64,000 bases of DNA. Source: Seriola aureovittata (Eukaryota; Chordata; Actinopteri; Carangiformes; Carangidae). The notes under the pieces are model-generated. The model saw only the letters and a list, made by a program, of their open reading frames with translations, searched no databases and had not been told where the DNA came from. This document shows, piece after piece, positions 35,877 to 47,170 of this stretch. Position 1 is the first letter of the stretch. Every line of letters starts with the position of its first letter. The stretch lies in NCBI RefSeq assembly GCF_021018895.1, contig NC_079387.1:11532542-11596541 (forward strand), read 5' to 3'. The position numbers and the translations under genes are program-made.

Positions 35877-35987
35877 AGCCGTCGGCCATGGAGACTTCAG
35901 CGTCGAGAGCTGCCGAGAAAAAAGACAAAATGGACGTGAGCGGTTTCGGAGACCTCCCGAAGAAAGCCTCTCCCTCGGAGACGAGAG
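35877..35987 (+). CDS. gli2: gli2 exon 2: start codon and first 33 codons
   Basis: This exon encodes the extreme N-terminus of GLI2, a zinc-finger transcription factor that carries out Hedgehog signalling and shuttles between primary cilium, cytoplasm and nucleus. The acceptor is TCCTTCCTCTTTCAG|AGCC. Eleven bases later the ATG at 35888 sits in GCCATGG, a near-ideal Kozak context. The peptide starts METSASRAAEKKDK and includes GFGDLPKKASPSE, close to the METSAS...EK...GFPDPGKKASP start I recall for mammalian GLI2 and unlike the MEAQ start of GLI3. The donor is GAGAG|GTAACG, so the coding part is 35888-35987 (100 nt, 33 codons plus one base). After KKASP the mammalian protein continues with an alanine run that is absent here. 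An in-frame ATG at codon 15 is a possible secondary start. The paralog (gli2a or gli2b) is not resolved. Confidence 0.88.
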
Positions 35988-36149
35988 GTAACGCGCTTTT
36001 TCAAACTTTCTCCCGAACTGTGACGTGATGTGAAGCCGGTGTCCGGGCGTCCGTCAGACCTCGGCACGCTGTGTGTCAGAATGAGGCGAGGTCTCAGAGG
36101 TGCTCGGCCGGGGGGCGGAGGGGGGGCCGACACCACTGATGAAATATAC

Positions 36150-36390
36150 ATTTCAAAGATAACGTGCCATCGTGGGAGCTGCTGCTCCTGGCTCTCCTCA
36201 GGCCTGATAAGGTTCCAGCAGCAGTCAGAGGTGACTTACAGTAGACGTCTGATAGGAATCCTAAACAGACCTCGGCCTTTAAAGAGCATCATTAATGCAG
36301 ATGGCTCCGGGAGCGAGGCCTGGTGCGTACAGTCGAGGAGTGTGGCGCCATTTGAGCTCATAAACGCTGATGAATAGGTAACATGACAGG
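36150..36390. promoter_or_regulatory. candidate enhancer block just downstream of exon 2
   Basis: Complex sequence with AAAGATAACG (GATA-type), GCCTGATAAGG (GATA-type), GCATCATTAATGCAG (homeodomain-type) and CTCATAAACG. It begins about 160 bp after the exon 2 donor. Confidence 0.35.
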
Positions 36391-36498
36391 AGAAGAGGGG
36401 GGTCGGGCAGGTGAGAACCAGTGTTTGTGTTGTTGAACTAAATGAAGAGTAGCACTGATCCTCTCTCGCCGGGGAGGGACAGGCAGAAAGAGAGAATA

Positions 36499-36770
36499 CA
36501 TGTTTTAAAGATGTCAGTGAGCGTGTGATGAAAGCTCGATCTAATGAGGCTGAAAGACCTTGTTCTTACCTCCAGAGTATAAAAGTAAAAAAAAAAAAGG
36601 CTGGGGCTGGTGGAGCCGAGGACGACACGGAGCTTCAGAGACTGACAAAGATGCAGACTGATGGGCTGCCCTTGAAATGGAAATTAAATGTGTGATTTAG
36701 TGACATTTTTACGCATTAATGAAGGACTTGGTGGCCTGCCATTATAAAGAAACACTCATTAATTGATAAA
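36499..36770 (+). repeat. intronic duplicated element, copy A
   Basis: A 39-bp stretch at 36499-36537 is identical to 37620-37658. Homology continues through CCTTGTTCTTACCTCCAGAG, TATAAAAG, TTGAAATGGAAAT, GTGACATTT and GGTGGCCTGCCA to about 36770. The copies have drifted with indels (this copy has 12 As at 36587-36598). Confidence 0.9.
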
Positions 36771-37599
36771 GAAGGAACAAAGCTGGAAATGGAGCCGAAG
36801 CGACGGCATCTCGCCAGGAAACTACTCGGCTTTAAAGGACTATTCTGCTTTATTCAAACTTTTCTGTCCGTGTTTTTTAATCGTGCAGCTACGCACATGT
36901 CCATATATACACTGCTGTAACCGCTCCTCCTGTCCATGCCGGCCCACAGTCCTCTCCGCATGTAACAATACACTGTGTATCTACGTTTATCTGACGTTAA
37001 TAAGAAGTTTTCCAAAGCTACTTTCCCCTGACGACCGCGATCAATGTGTCGTTCTCGCGGTGAACAGGTTGTAAAAAAGCTGCAGATCTGAACCACCAGA
37101 AACGCTGGTTAGAAAAACTGTTGCACACAACTTTGGCAATTACGGTAGGTCCAAGCTAAAATATAGATATTGGCACAAAGCAGTTCTGCTCTTTGATTTG
37201 CAGCACTGCTCATCATGTCACATTACAAAGATTACTCTAATCTCACAATGGCCTGAGAAGATAAAGATAAAACTAAGATCCTGTAGTAAAGTGGAGCATG
37301 CTTTAAGTTTCTTTCACCAGTTAGTGAAACGTGTAGAAGTCTCTGAGGACTGAGGAGAGCAGCACATATTGTAGCTTCTCCTTCACCATGCCACACATCC
37401 AGCAGGAATATTCCCCCGTAGCATTAAAAAATCATCCACAGATCAGAATCAGCAACGTCAAAAACAGGTTGTCAGGAGACAGCAGCGGTACAGTAGTGCG
37501 CCTGTCAAAACTGACCCACATTTAATCTACACGAGCGACCTGAGGCCGCTTCATGCAGAACGTCCCGAGGAGCGCAGGTGAGGACGACATGAGAGGCGG
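36771..37599. other. intron 2 between the two duplicated elements
   Basis: Unique sequence with no exon or repeat family recognised. Confidence 0.3.
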
Positions 37600-37895
37600 A
37601 GAGAGCGGCGGGGAGGATGCATGTTTTAAAGATGTCAGTGAGCGTGTGATGAAAGCTCAGTATAATGAGGTTAAAAGACCTTGTTCTTACCTCCAGAGTA
37701 TAAAAGGTATGAATTACAGGAAGAAAAAAGGCTGGTGCAGCAGCACAGAGGACGACAGTGTGTGAGAGGCTGACGTGGATGCAGAGTGACAGGCCACTTT
37801 TGAAATGGAAATGCAGCCAGTGATTCAGTGACATTTCTGCTCTTTAATGAAGAAGTTGGTGGCCTGCCACGATGAAGAAATCGAACATTAATTGT
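37600..37895 (+). repeat. intronic duplicated element, copy B
   Basis: This is the partner of the element at 36499-36770, same orientation, about 1.12 kb away. It keeps the TCCAGAGTATAAAAGG motif and the GGTGGCCTGCCA end. Conservation of several blocks amid drift suggests constraint or a repeat family with two local members. Confidence 0.9.
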
Positions 37896-39170
37896 TCAGA
37901 AGAGAATATCAATGTAGGACAGTTTTACATGTGGAGCTGGCGTCTTCGCTGCTCTATTTCTTTACACGCTTCTTCTTCAATATTTGAACAAAGCTGTGAG
38001 TCGACTCACCGGTTCCCAGGACGCCTCAGAGCTGTGTGACAGTCGGGTCTGAGCTGTACATGTTAGTTACGGCTTTATTAAGACCTGTCCTGTAGGTTCC
38101 TCACAGATCTGAGGCTTGTCTTCTCGGCTCAGTCCACACCTGAGTGACGTCACTAAGAGGTGTAGCTCTGAAGTGAGTCACTATTCAGAGAGGAAACGTT
38201 GTGGCTGCAGCTTGACTAAAGTCTTACTGGGTCTTACAATGAGAAGAGATCCAGTAGGTCTCAGACCCGTGAGTCTGAAGACGCCCAGACACTGCAGCCG
38301 TTTATAACTGGTGAAAGGATGATGTTGATGTGACAGAGTGATCTACTTGTGCATATTTGACTGGCCAGTGCAGAGTTGTGATGTCGTCGTAGGTTGTTCA
38401 GCTGCGTGACTGTGCCGACGCAGCGGTCTCGCTTGTGGTTTTTCATGCTAACGCTAATGTCAGACCGGACGCCGCCTTGGTGTCCTTGAACACGACACTG
38501 AAACCAGATTCACTTTGACGCTGCTCAGAAGAAGAGAATCAAACATATAAATGTAAAGAAGGAACATCAGAAGAAGAACTAACAGAGGATTGAGGCCGTA
38601 AACAGAACAGCACCAGTTAGTAAAGGTCAGTATCTGTTTGACCTCTACAGCTGATCTCAGCTCTCAGTCACTCACGGTTCAACGCCTGAATTGAAATGTT
38701 CAGGTTGATTTGGGGATGGGTGAAATACGATGGACACTGGAGAACGAAGTTTAAATCTTTGTTCTTCTCACATTTACTTTTACTTCTCATGTTTTGGCCT
38801 TAAAACTTATAGTTTCCTATTTTGACATTTATTTTTCAAGTTTCTTTTATCTTTGAGTGAAACGGGGAAGATTTTCTTTGACCAACTTGATGGTGAAGAA
38901 TCTTTTTTATCTTTCTTGAACGCACATCCACAGACACAGTCCAAACAAAGACTTCTTTTACTTTGACCCCAAACCCACCTCACGCAGCCCGATGTATATT
39001 TATATACAACCATTTTCAATATCAGCTGCTGAGTTTTTAATCTTCTCATAGCTAAAATAAAAAGTCCCTCCATAACTCTTCTTCCCTATCGGCTTTGAGT
39101 TAGAGCCCCGTATTTTAATCTTAAATAAACAAGAAGCTGCGATTCAGCGCCACCACCCGCTCCCGTCCCA
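37896..39170. other. intron 2, mostly featureless
   Basis: GGTGTCCTTGAACACGACAC at 38480-38499 resembles a fish tRNA-SINE body. Nothing else is recognised. Confidence 0.3.
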
Positions 39171-39915
39171 GCCAATCAGATATCAGCATGGAGTGCTAAA
39201 AACCACAACCGTCTGCCACTGCGTGGAGACAGAGCAATTACTTATGGCAGTAATATGCATTATTATTCCAGTTGCCAGGTCCTGATAAGTGAATATGCAG
39301 CTGAGATGGAGGCAGATGAGACAAGGTCCTTGAACCTGAGAGCTTATTCCCAAAGCAGCCGGCCGCAGGAAAACAGAGGATTCTAATATACTGCTGCTGC
39401 TGCAGCTCCTTTTATTGTCAGTGTATGGTTTACTGTTGGCTGCAGGATTCCTGTCACCTAAGTCATGCCCACCTCTGAGCCTCCACGCCGGCTGTATAAC
39501 AGCCCGCCCTGTTTTATATTCCCGTCCCGCGTTATTTATTTACAACAATTTCCTCTCTATCAAAGGACATGGCTAATGCCGAGTTTTAATATGTTATTTA
39601 CACATAGAAACAAGCTATTTACAGCGGTGTATGTGTGCAGAAGGGAGGAAAATGAATGGGCCCCCGCGCCCCTCTCCGATCTGTTATATCACAGTTTAAC
39701 AATCTGGATTGCTAATAGAACCATTTATCATGGAGCGGTCATTTATTTTATGTGAGCGGCCCAGGTCCCGTTCCCAGAGGCCTATGGAAATGGGGTGCGC
39801 ATATAATGAAGCTCAAGTGAGAGTCACTTTGTTTAAAAAGTGGATACGCCGCGATCCCAGTCAATTAGAATGGACCCAGGTGCTCCAGACGCTCCTATCT
39901 GCTCCTTTCTGATGA
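39170..39915. promoter_or_regulatory. candidate enhancer cluster, intron 2
   Basis: A 700-bp run of complex sequence with few repeats. It has GTAATATGCATTATTATTCC (39250-39269), a consensus TCF/LEF site ATCAAAGG (39559-39566), ATTTACAACAATTT (SOX-like), GCTAATGCC, TTTAACAATCTGG, TTTATCATGG, and GTCAATTAGAATGG near 39860. Only short frames are open. It is one of the two strongest enhancer-like regions by eye. Confidence 0.45.
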
Positions 39916-40179
39916 TCAGACCTCCTCCCCCTCCCCTCCTCGCTCCGTCCATCCTGGGACGAGCTCTGACCCCCCCTCCCTCCATGAACTGTATATTTTG
40001 AAGGAACAAGCTCTAGAATAAAATAAAACTCTGGCACGGGGACTTCTGGACCCAAGTTCGGTGTCATTTACCAAGAATTGGCCTCGGCAGCGGCGGTTTT
40101 TTGGGCTGAACTCCCGTCTCCTCCCCTCTCCTCCCCTCTCCTCCCCTGGCCGAGCCCGGGGCTCTGCTGCCCAGTTAAT

Positions 40180-40460
40180 AGATTCAAATGAGCGCTTGTA
40201 TTTCCTCTGACAGCACACATCTGTCTGCTTATACAGGCCGGGCCTCAGCGCTCAGATTTACGCCATCTCAGGGACCTTTATGATTTCAGACCCATTGGTA
40301 ATAACCGAAGGTATTTAGAGTCAAAGCATCGGTGAGAAAAGCGGGAAAATGACAAAGAATCCACGACTGTTATTGATGTATGTGTCAATTTCTAAACTGG
40401 ACCCTGAGAGAATTAAAGTCTGCCTTTATTAGGATAAGAATTTCCCTCTGTTTATATACA
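40180..40460. promoter_or_regulatory. candidate enhancer block, intron 2
   Basis: Complex sequence including CTTTATGATTTCAGACCC, CATTGGTAATAACCG and GTATTTAGAGTCAAAGC, with no repeats and no credible frame. Confidence 0.35.
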
Positions 40461-42164
40461 TAGAAGTTCAGAGACATTTGATGACGGCTCGGTCGGAATC
40501 TGATTTGTGTTGAATTGGTTAAATTTAGAGTTATTGCCTTTTCAAGAATCCATTCTCTTTTTTCTCAAGGCAGTTTCCAGGAAACATTTCACAGCTGTAC
40601 TTGATCCTCATTGGCTCAGACCAGAAATCTGTCCAATCAGGACAGATCGCAGAAGAAACCAATCCAGAGCCCAAGTACAAATCTCACAACAAGGTCCATT
40701 TAGTAAATAATTCTGGAGCTTTCAAAGGTCGATCTTGACCTTTGAACCTCAAGAATGAAAGATGGAGTCTTCAGCTGCACAGACGCTGGCTGAGCTGAGT
40801 CTGCTGATGAAGCTGCAGAGCAGCGTCAGGGTTAGGCCTTGTAGCTGCGTAAATATATGTGAATATTAGAAGGTTTATTCTTGTCCAGAGCGGCGGCTGA
40901 TTTGAATATGTTATCTGAAGAACCTGTGACCTCTTCATCTGTCACTGATGCAGATTTCTGTTGGTGGAGGTTTGTCGTACGTTTCTCTCTCCTCTCCGTC
41001 TGTGTCTGTAAACTAGGCCAGAGGAAACTACTGGGTGCCGCTAATGATTTGATTAACTGGCTTTGGTGGCTCATGACATACATCTTGCTGAGAGTGAGTT
41101 TGTCATCTGAGAGGGAGATTGATGTGCCGTGCTCAGCGCCCCGACGCCCCCGGCTCCCTCCCTCCATCCCTCCCTCCATCCCTCCCTGCAGCCTCCCAGG
41201 TCTTTCTGCTGAGTCTGGCTGGTCCGCAGGGAGGGACCCTGAGTACTTAGCACCTCGGCTAGGCCGCCTCAGAGCACACCGGTGGGGGGTTGAGGGGGCG
41301 GCGGACCTAAACAGGCTTAGTATTCCCCAGTATATCTCTCCTGACGGGCAAAAAACACACATCTCAGAACATTCCTCAGGAAAGAAGAAAAGAAAGATTC
41401 TCCTTTCTCTTCTCTTAAGTCCTGTATTTTTTCACCGAGCTATAACATGTGGTAGATTCATTATTTACTCGACTGAGAGATAATTATTCTGCATCAAGTT
41501 TTATAAGCAATTAATTATGTTTCAGTTCTTTAATAAACCAAAAATGCCAAATAATATATGGTTCCAGCTTGTTCCATACTGTGATGTACAGTAAACTGAT
41601 ATCAGGAGGTGAGTTCAACATCACTGAGGACACACTGTTGTTTCTGCAGCTGGGATTTTAACCTCAGCTGCAGTTTACTGTCTGTAATCACATGTCCTGC
41701 TTTGAATTCTGACATTTGTTCTAGATCAAATATATTATTTGAAGGTGTTTAGTATTAAAATGAAAGATATTTACAGAAAATATAAGTGAGTATATAATAC
41801 AATACAATATAATATAACATAATGTAATATATGGGGCTAGTCATAAGTTTCCTCAGCTGGCCAGTAACTAAACTTTTTGCTGACATCATCCCAACACATG
41901 ATGTTTGGTACTTGGACTAAACATCACTTGATGCAGCCAGTCGTGCTGATCAGTAACAGGACGCCTGTGCTCCCATGTTTAGACTAGTTCTGACTCACTG
42001 AAGTGGTCCTGTGTATTTCCTGCAGGGAATGAATTCCACTGCTCAGCCCTGGAAGTAACACACATTCTTTAAGGTGCTTTGGATTAAAGTAAATAATGAC
42101 ATCTGCCTCAGGTCTCATCCAGCCAGTGAGTCAAACTGGAGCCGAGGAGCCGGCGACCAGGCTG
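40461..42164. other. intron 2, partly unique
   Basis: A 200-codon frame covering 40881-41483 has no credible start context and no recognisable domain. 41035-41110 (GCTAATGATTTGATTAACTG) is enhancer-like. CCCT-type repeats lie at 41155-41187, and 41495-41590 (AAACCAAAAATGCC, GGTTCCAGCTTGTTCC) echoes the MITE-like family. Confidence 0.3.
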
Positions 42165-42360
42165 CCCATTAGAAACAGTGGGATTAGTTTGATTGTGATG
42201 AATCCCGAGCTCTGGACAAAAGCCCCGCGGTGAGAAGAATGGAGATGGGGGCCTGGCTGTGTAAATAGTATTTTAAGAGAGGTGGTTTAGCGATAAGGAC
42301 AGATTTCTTTATCAGGCCGGTAAAGTGGGGGCCGGCGGACAGTGAGTAATTGATGGTGGC
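42165..42360. promoter_or_regulatory. candidate enhancer block, intron 2
   Basis: Complex sequence with CCATTAGAAAC, GGGATTAGTTTGATTG (PITX/OTX-type GGATTA), TTTAGCGATAAGG and GAGTAATTGATGG. Confidence 0.35.
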
Positions 42361-42658
42361 TGGATGCGCAGGCCCCCACCGCAAGCTAGCGAGCTGCTCA
42401 GGGAGCGCTCAGGGGGTCAGGCCCACTGGCAGAGAAAAATGCGTCCGAAAAAGGCTCAGGGTCCACCTCCTACTCCAAAAGGACGGCCACTAATCTTCCT
42501 GAGAAGAAGAAGAAGAGGAAGAAGAAGAGGTGGGGGCGGCAGCTCTTTTCTACGTCCCGGCCTCTGTGCCGTCTAAATGAGGCCCTGCTCAGGGAGGCCT
42601 CGCACAGGCAGGAGCAGAGAAATACCCCCCTGGTATTAGCAAGGCTCAGCAGCACACA

Positions 42659-42680
42659 GGGGGGGGGGGGGGGGGGGGGG
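42659..42680 (+). repeat. poly-G tract (22)
   Basis: Twenty-two uninterrupted Gs. A purine GAAGAAG run also occurs at 42500-42531. Confidence 0.9.
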
Positions 42681-42814
42681 CACTGTGATACTAAAAACAG
42701 AAGGTACAACAGTCAGACTGTTAGTGCTGTTTCACCTCCTCAGAGTCATCACACCCAACAAACATGACTCATCACTGATCTGAACCAACACACAGCAGCA
42801 ACACGATGACTCAG

Positions 42815-43012
42815 CCTCTTTAATGATGTCATCACAGAGGGACGGGACTGCGGTCACTCTATTATGACATCACTCATCTACAATCAGCGATTTATGACAT
42901 ACAGACAGATATCACACTGCACTCTACATTCAAGATACCTCACTACAGTCACTGTGTTATGACATCATCAAGAGAGCGACCACTCCACAGTCACTGTATT
43001 ATGACATCATTA
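42815..43012. repeat. degenerate TGACATCA-containing repeats
   Basis: The motif GTCACT(C/G)T(A/G)TTATGACATCA recurs at 42852, 42947 and 42990 with few mismatches, and related TGATGTCATCA and TTATGACAT copies flank it. Spacing is irregular (about 95 and 43 bp). TGACATCA is one base from a CRE/ATF site. Confidence 0.65.
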
Positions 43013-43289
43013 ACTACACTCAGGTGATTTAAACAGAGATCAAACATCACGGTTTTAAAGGCGGTGACGAGGAGCCGATCAGCTCGTGGAGTAACTGCAG
43101 GATCCCTCACAGTTTAAGGCTGAAAGCTGATGTTTTTGCAGCATGTGGCCCCCTGTGCACGGCCCCCGCTGTACAGGGCCATTTTCCAGTAATCACAGTC
43201 AGTCAGTCTCTGGATGGCTGTTTCCACATGAGAACACATATGGGAGCCCACTGCATACACAATCATCTGGGCTAATGGGATTTCTGCGT

Positions 43290-43320
<31 letters not shown>
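43290..43320. repeat. (CA)n microsatellite
   Basis: About 15 CA units. Confidence 0.95.
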
Positions 43321-43321
<1 letters not shown>

Positions 43322-46300
43322 TACTGTGGCTCTTTGTAAACATTTAGCTTGATGACTTTCCAAGATGCCCTCGTCCAGTTTTATCTGAAGTCTCACTCTG
43401 GGGAGAGGTTGGTCTCAGGAACCTGAAGATTAGATATAGGAAAGTGAAAACAGAAATGTTTTTCCTTATATTTAGTCTATTTATAGTCGGGTGGTAGATT
43501 ACTGGATGAAAATCTGCTTTAAGAAAATACATCTCTTCCCTCAGTGCTCCTCACTTGTTAGTTGTTTTCAGGCTTGAGAACAGTCATTAAGGAAACTTGT
43601 AAAAACATGGCCTAGATACTCCAGATGAAGCACATGTACTTTAAAGCCCCCACCCTGCAGGGAGCTATCTGCTGGAAGTGTACTCACACTGATGCTGAAT
43701 GGTGGAAACTGGTACATTTTCTAAGTGACGCCACATTGACCCACGTGGCCTTTAAAACACCAGGAAGACATTCAGAAAGGTCGTGAGCATCTCCTGTTGA
43801 GTTGAGTTCATTTATAGACAAATTCCTACAGACACAGACTAGCAGCAGAACACAAGTCACATATAGATAAAGCTGAAAACAAGACAAACAGTGAGTTATG
43901 AATTAGAGATCAGGGAGGAGGACGTGGGCATCCTGTGGTAACGCCTCGTCTTCTTGCTGAGAATAAACCACTCACCAGGCCTGAGGATCAAGGTGAGGTT
44001 TCTCTGCGTTTTAGTAAGTGCCGTCGGTCGACTCGGGCTACCCCGGCGCTGAAATATGCAACCGCAAGCTTCAGGCAACGTCTACAGACATCAATCTCTC
44101 AGAGCCATTAAAGTTTGCTTGCACTGATTCCAAAAACAACAGGCTACATTCCTGGAGATTTACAACTGCGGGGAGTGAGCGGTTGGGAGCGATATATGGA
44201 TGTTTCAGAGGATTAAGCCAAAACTCCCCCACCTCTCTTTTCTTTTTTCTAGTTGGTATCCCTCCTTTCCTGGTCTACCAGACTGCAAATTAGTTCTCCG
44301 CCCCCCCTGAGAGGTGGCCTCTGAGGTTTAGGGGCAGGTCCCAAGTTTGTCTGGGTTCAGCCCGAAGCCTGAACACTTACAGAGTCTCTCCCGTCCAGGC
44401 TGCAGAGTTACACATGAGGCTCAGCTGCAGAGAGACAGTTTCACTGGACAGCGGCATGTCCATGTCGTCCTCCGAGAGGACTGTAGTGTCTTATATAAAC
44501 AGGTCGGGGCGTGGGACACTCTGATGAAGACTCGACTCGGACTGGTACGACTGACAAATCTGCACGAGTCAGAATGAAAACACTGCACATGTGGAAATGC
44601 AGTGTGTGTGTGTGTGTGTTAGTTTAACTTGTGACCCTCTGAGCAAACAGAGGGATCAGTGTTCATGTCACTGTGGAGGCCATATTGTAATGGGCTCATG
44701 GAGCGGGGGATCACGCTATGTTAAATAAACCACTCAAGTAAACTGGTAGATCTGTGTAAACACAAACTAATACTAAACATGTATGAAATTCCTCAATACA
44801 ATCAGCAGCTGTTTGTGGCAGGGCTGACTGAGGTGAAGTCCTTTATGAGCTCTTTACAAACGTTCAGCAGCTAACTGACTGAACTCCTTCTCCTACGTCA
44901 ACCAGCCAGGAGCTAAATTCTTTTAATAATAATAATCATTAGGAATAACAACAGCATCCATGACATTGCATGAGTTATAACAAATACACAAAAGAGAAAC
45001 GACTGCTGTTTAAGTTAAATCTGGGCTAAACTTGCTCTAAAGTGAAGGTTTGCAGGTGACTGTATTTAAATGGCTGCGTTTCAAAGTGTAATTAACTCCT
45101 TTAATCCAAGACGAAAAGTTTCTCTTAAAAAGCAGCTTGTAGGTTGTTACCACAAGAAACGTGAACGTCTTAAAACAAAACATTTTTGTCAGGTAATGGT
45201 TGATTTGTTGTTCCTGATCGACACCAGGTCACAGAGACTTTACTGCTGTCTCTCCTCTTGTTTCTGGTCTGAGGAGACCGACACCACGGCAACAGCGAGG
45301 CTCTGACTACTCATGTGCTACTGATGAGATCTGTGCATCCAGCCGGCCACAACACGACACTGAGCCTGGAATCACTCTGCTGCAACAGGCCTGCTCCTGA
45401 GACGCATGTAGAAGCTGCTTCTTTCTGCCTCAACTAAGTTCACACCCAAAGTTCGTAGCTACAGATTCAGATTCAGTTTTTTTTATAAAGCCGGAGCCTC
45501 TGAAAGTGCAAATATTAGGAAAGTAAGTAAAGTAATAGTTATATTTCAAATGCAGGACATTTCTCCCCTTCCTCCTCGCTCTGCCAGCTGATGGAAATCC
45601 CCTGACGTCTCGCCCTCCAAGACAAAACACACCACATAAAGTAAACCTAAAAACCCCTCCACATTTCCTCACATCAGTCATGTTCACTCCACTGAAACCT
45701 GCACCGCGCCGACAAAAAGATCTGAGATCAGCACAGAAACACTGAGAAATATCATGAAGACGTACAGAGAGGAGACATCCTCAGATGGTGAGAGCATGAG
45801 TCAAATTCTTAGCATGAGGGATGTATACATCACATCCTGTGTATGGGATAACGAACTTTGACCTTTGTCCTCAAGGATGCAAATGGCCAGCACGCACAAA
45901 AATCAGCTGACAGCGTCCCAGAAGAAGGAAGAGAAAGTCCCCCCCCCAGAGTTACATTAGCTGAGGTCTGCTAACACTGTTCTGATTAGTTACTGTGAAG
46001 CTAACATGCCATGTGATCGATCCGTCAGTCACACAGATTCTGACACGTTTCATCAGCGGTTAGTCGAGTTAACGGAGGACTGTAAAAACAACAAACCGCA
46101 GCATTCATTTAGTAAAGGTTCAGCTAGCTGTGTGACGCCGCGCCACTGCTAGCTGTACCTGACTTTCTCCTGACGTTAGCGCAGGTGCTAGGAAAGTAAC
46201 CAAATCTGTATTTGAGCTTTTTGTTTTTAGCGCACGGACGCCTCAATGTAAGATAATGTGACCCGAGTGGACGTCTCTGTCTGGATACTTGTCCAGAGAA

Positions 46301-46659
46301 AGTTCTTTTGAGATGGATGTGTCTTGCGGTGTGCTGTGGAGGGGGAGGGGGTCGGGGTGCGAGTTGGAGGGGTTGAGTTCATACTAACAATGGGCGGCTC
46401 CCACATCCATTCACCCGTCCAGCCTGAGCTGTCCATCACGCTGTGATCGGGTTTTGCTCTGCAGCTTGTTTTACCTCCACGTGCTCCGGTGTAAAAAGTC
46501 CCAGATCGTTTTTGTTGTTAATACCAACTGAAAACTCAATTATTCCATGTTATTATAAACTCAAGCTAAATATGTTCTGTGTGTTTCTGACAGTTCAGGT
46601 CTGAGGTAGTGACAGGCCTGAGGCGGGAACCTCCGCCCTCTGAAACAGCACACAGCTGC
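43321..46659. other. intron 2, no exon seen
   Basis: Unique sequence with a short (GT)n at 44602-44619. Short open frames are unremarkable. Confidence 0.3.
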
Positions 46660-47170
46660 CATCTGAGAGCTGCAGCCTCTTTACAAAGTTACAGTGAAAT
46701 GAGAAGAGGCAGACTAATTGCCTTGTAAGTATTGCAGAAAGCAGCTGGAGATTAGCAATAACAGCTAATTAGCTCAGCTACAGTGGAAATCAAAGCTCAC
46801 AAATGAGGATAAACACACAGTGTGGTGTTTGTCTGCCAATTAGAAATCTTTATGAAGCACCAGCTTGTCACATTCAGAGATTTTAAAAGCTCCGGTCTGA
46901 GAGACAGCGAGAAGTGTTGTGTTTCAGAGCGCTGCAAACTTTCCCCCTAAACACCAAACCTGTGTCTGCATCGCCACTGGCCCATAGCAACTGTTAAAAC
47001 ACTGTAAAATATGACTTTGCTCTTTTCTTAATTCAACACTCGGCCGCACTGAGGAATATTTTCCCTCATAAACACGCTGAAGTAAGTGGTTCCCCATTAG
47101 CCGGCCTCATGTTCAACACTCACAGAGCGATGAAAGTGATTATAGCCTCAATAAAAGAGCTTTTGTTGGA
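46660..47170. promoter_or_regulatory. candidate enhancer block, intron 2
   Basis: Complex sequence with GACTAATTGCC, the palindrome GCTAATTAGC (46764-46773), GCCAATTAGAAATC and, after a gap, CCCATTAGCCGG. The 16-mer AACAGCTAATTAGCTC (46760-46775) recurs exactly at 59435-59450. Confidence 0.4.

Noticed and set aside
40881..41483. 200-codon + strand frame in intron 2
   Set aside because: It begins at a non-ATG codon, has no domain and covers CCCT repeats and unique intronic sequence.
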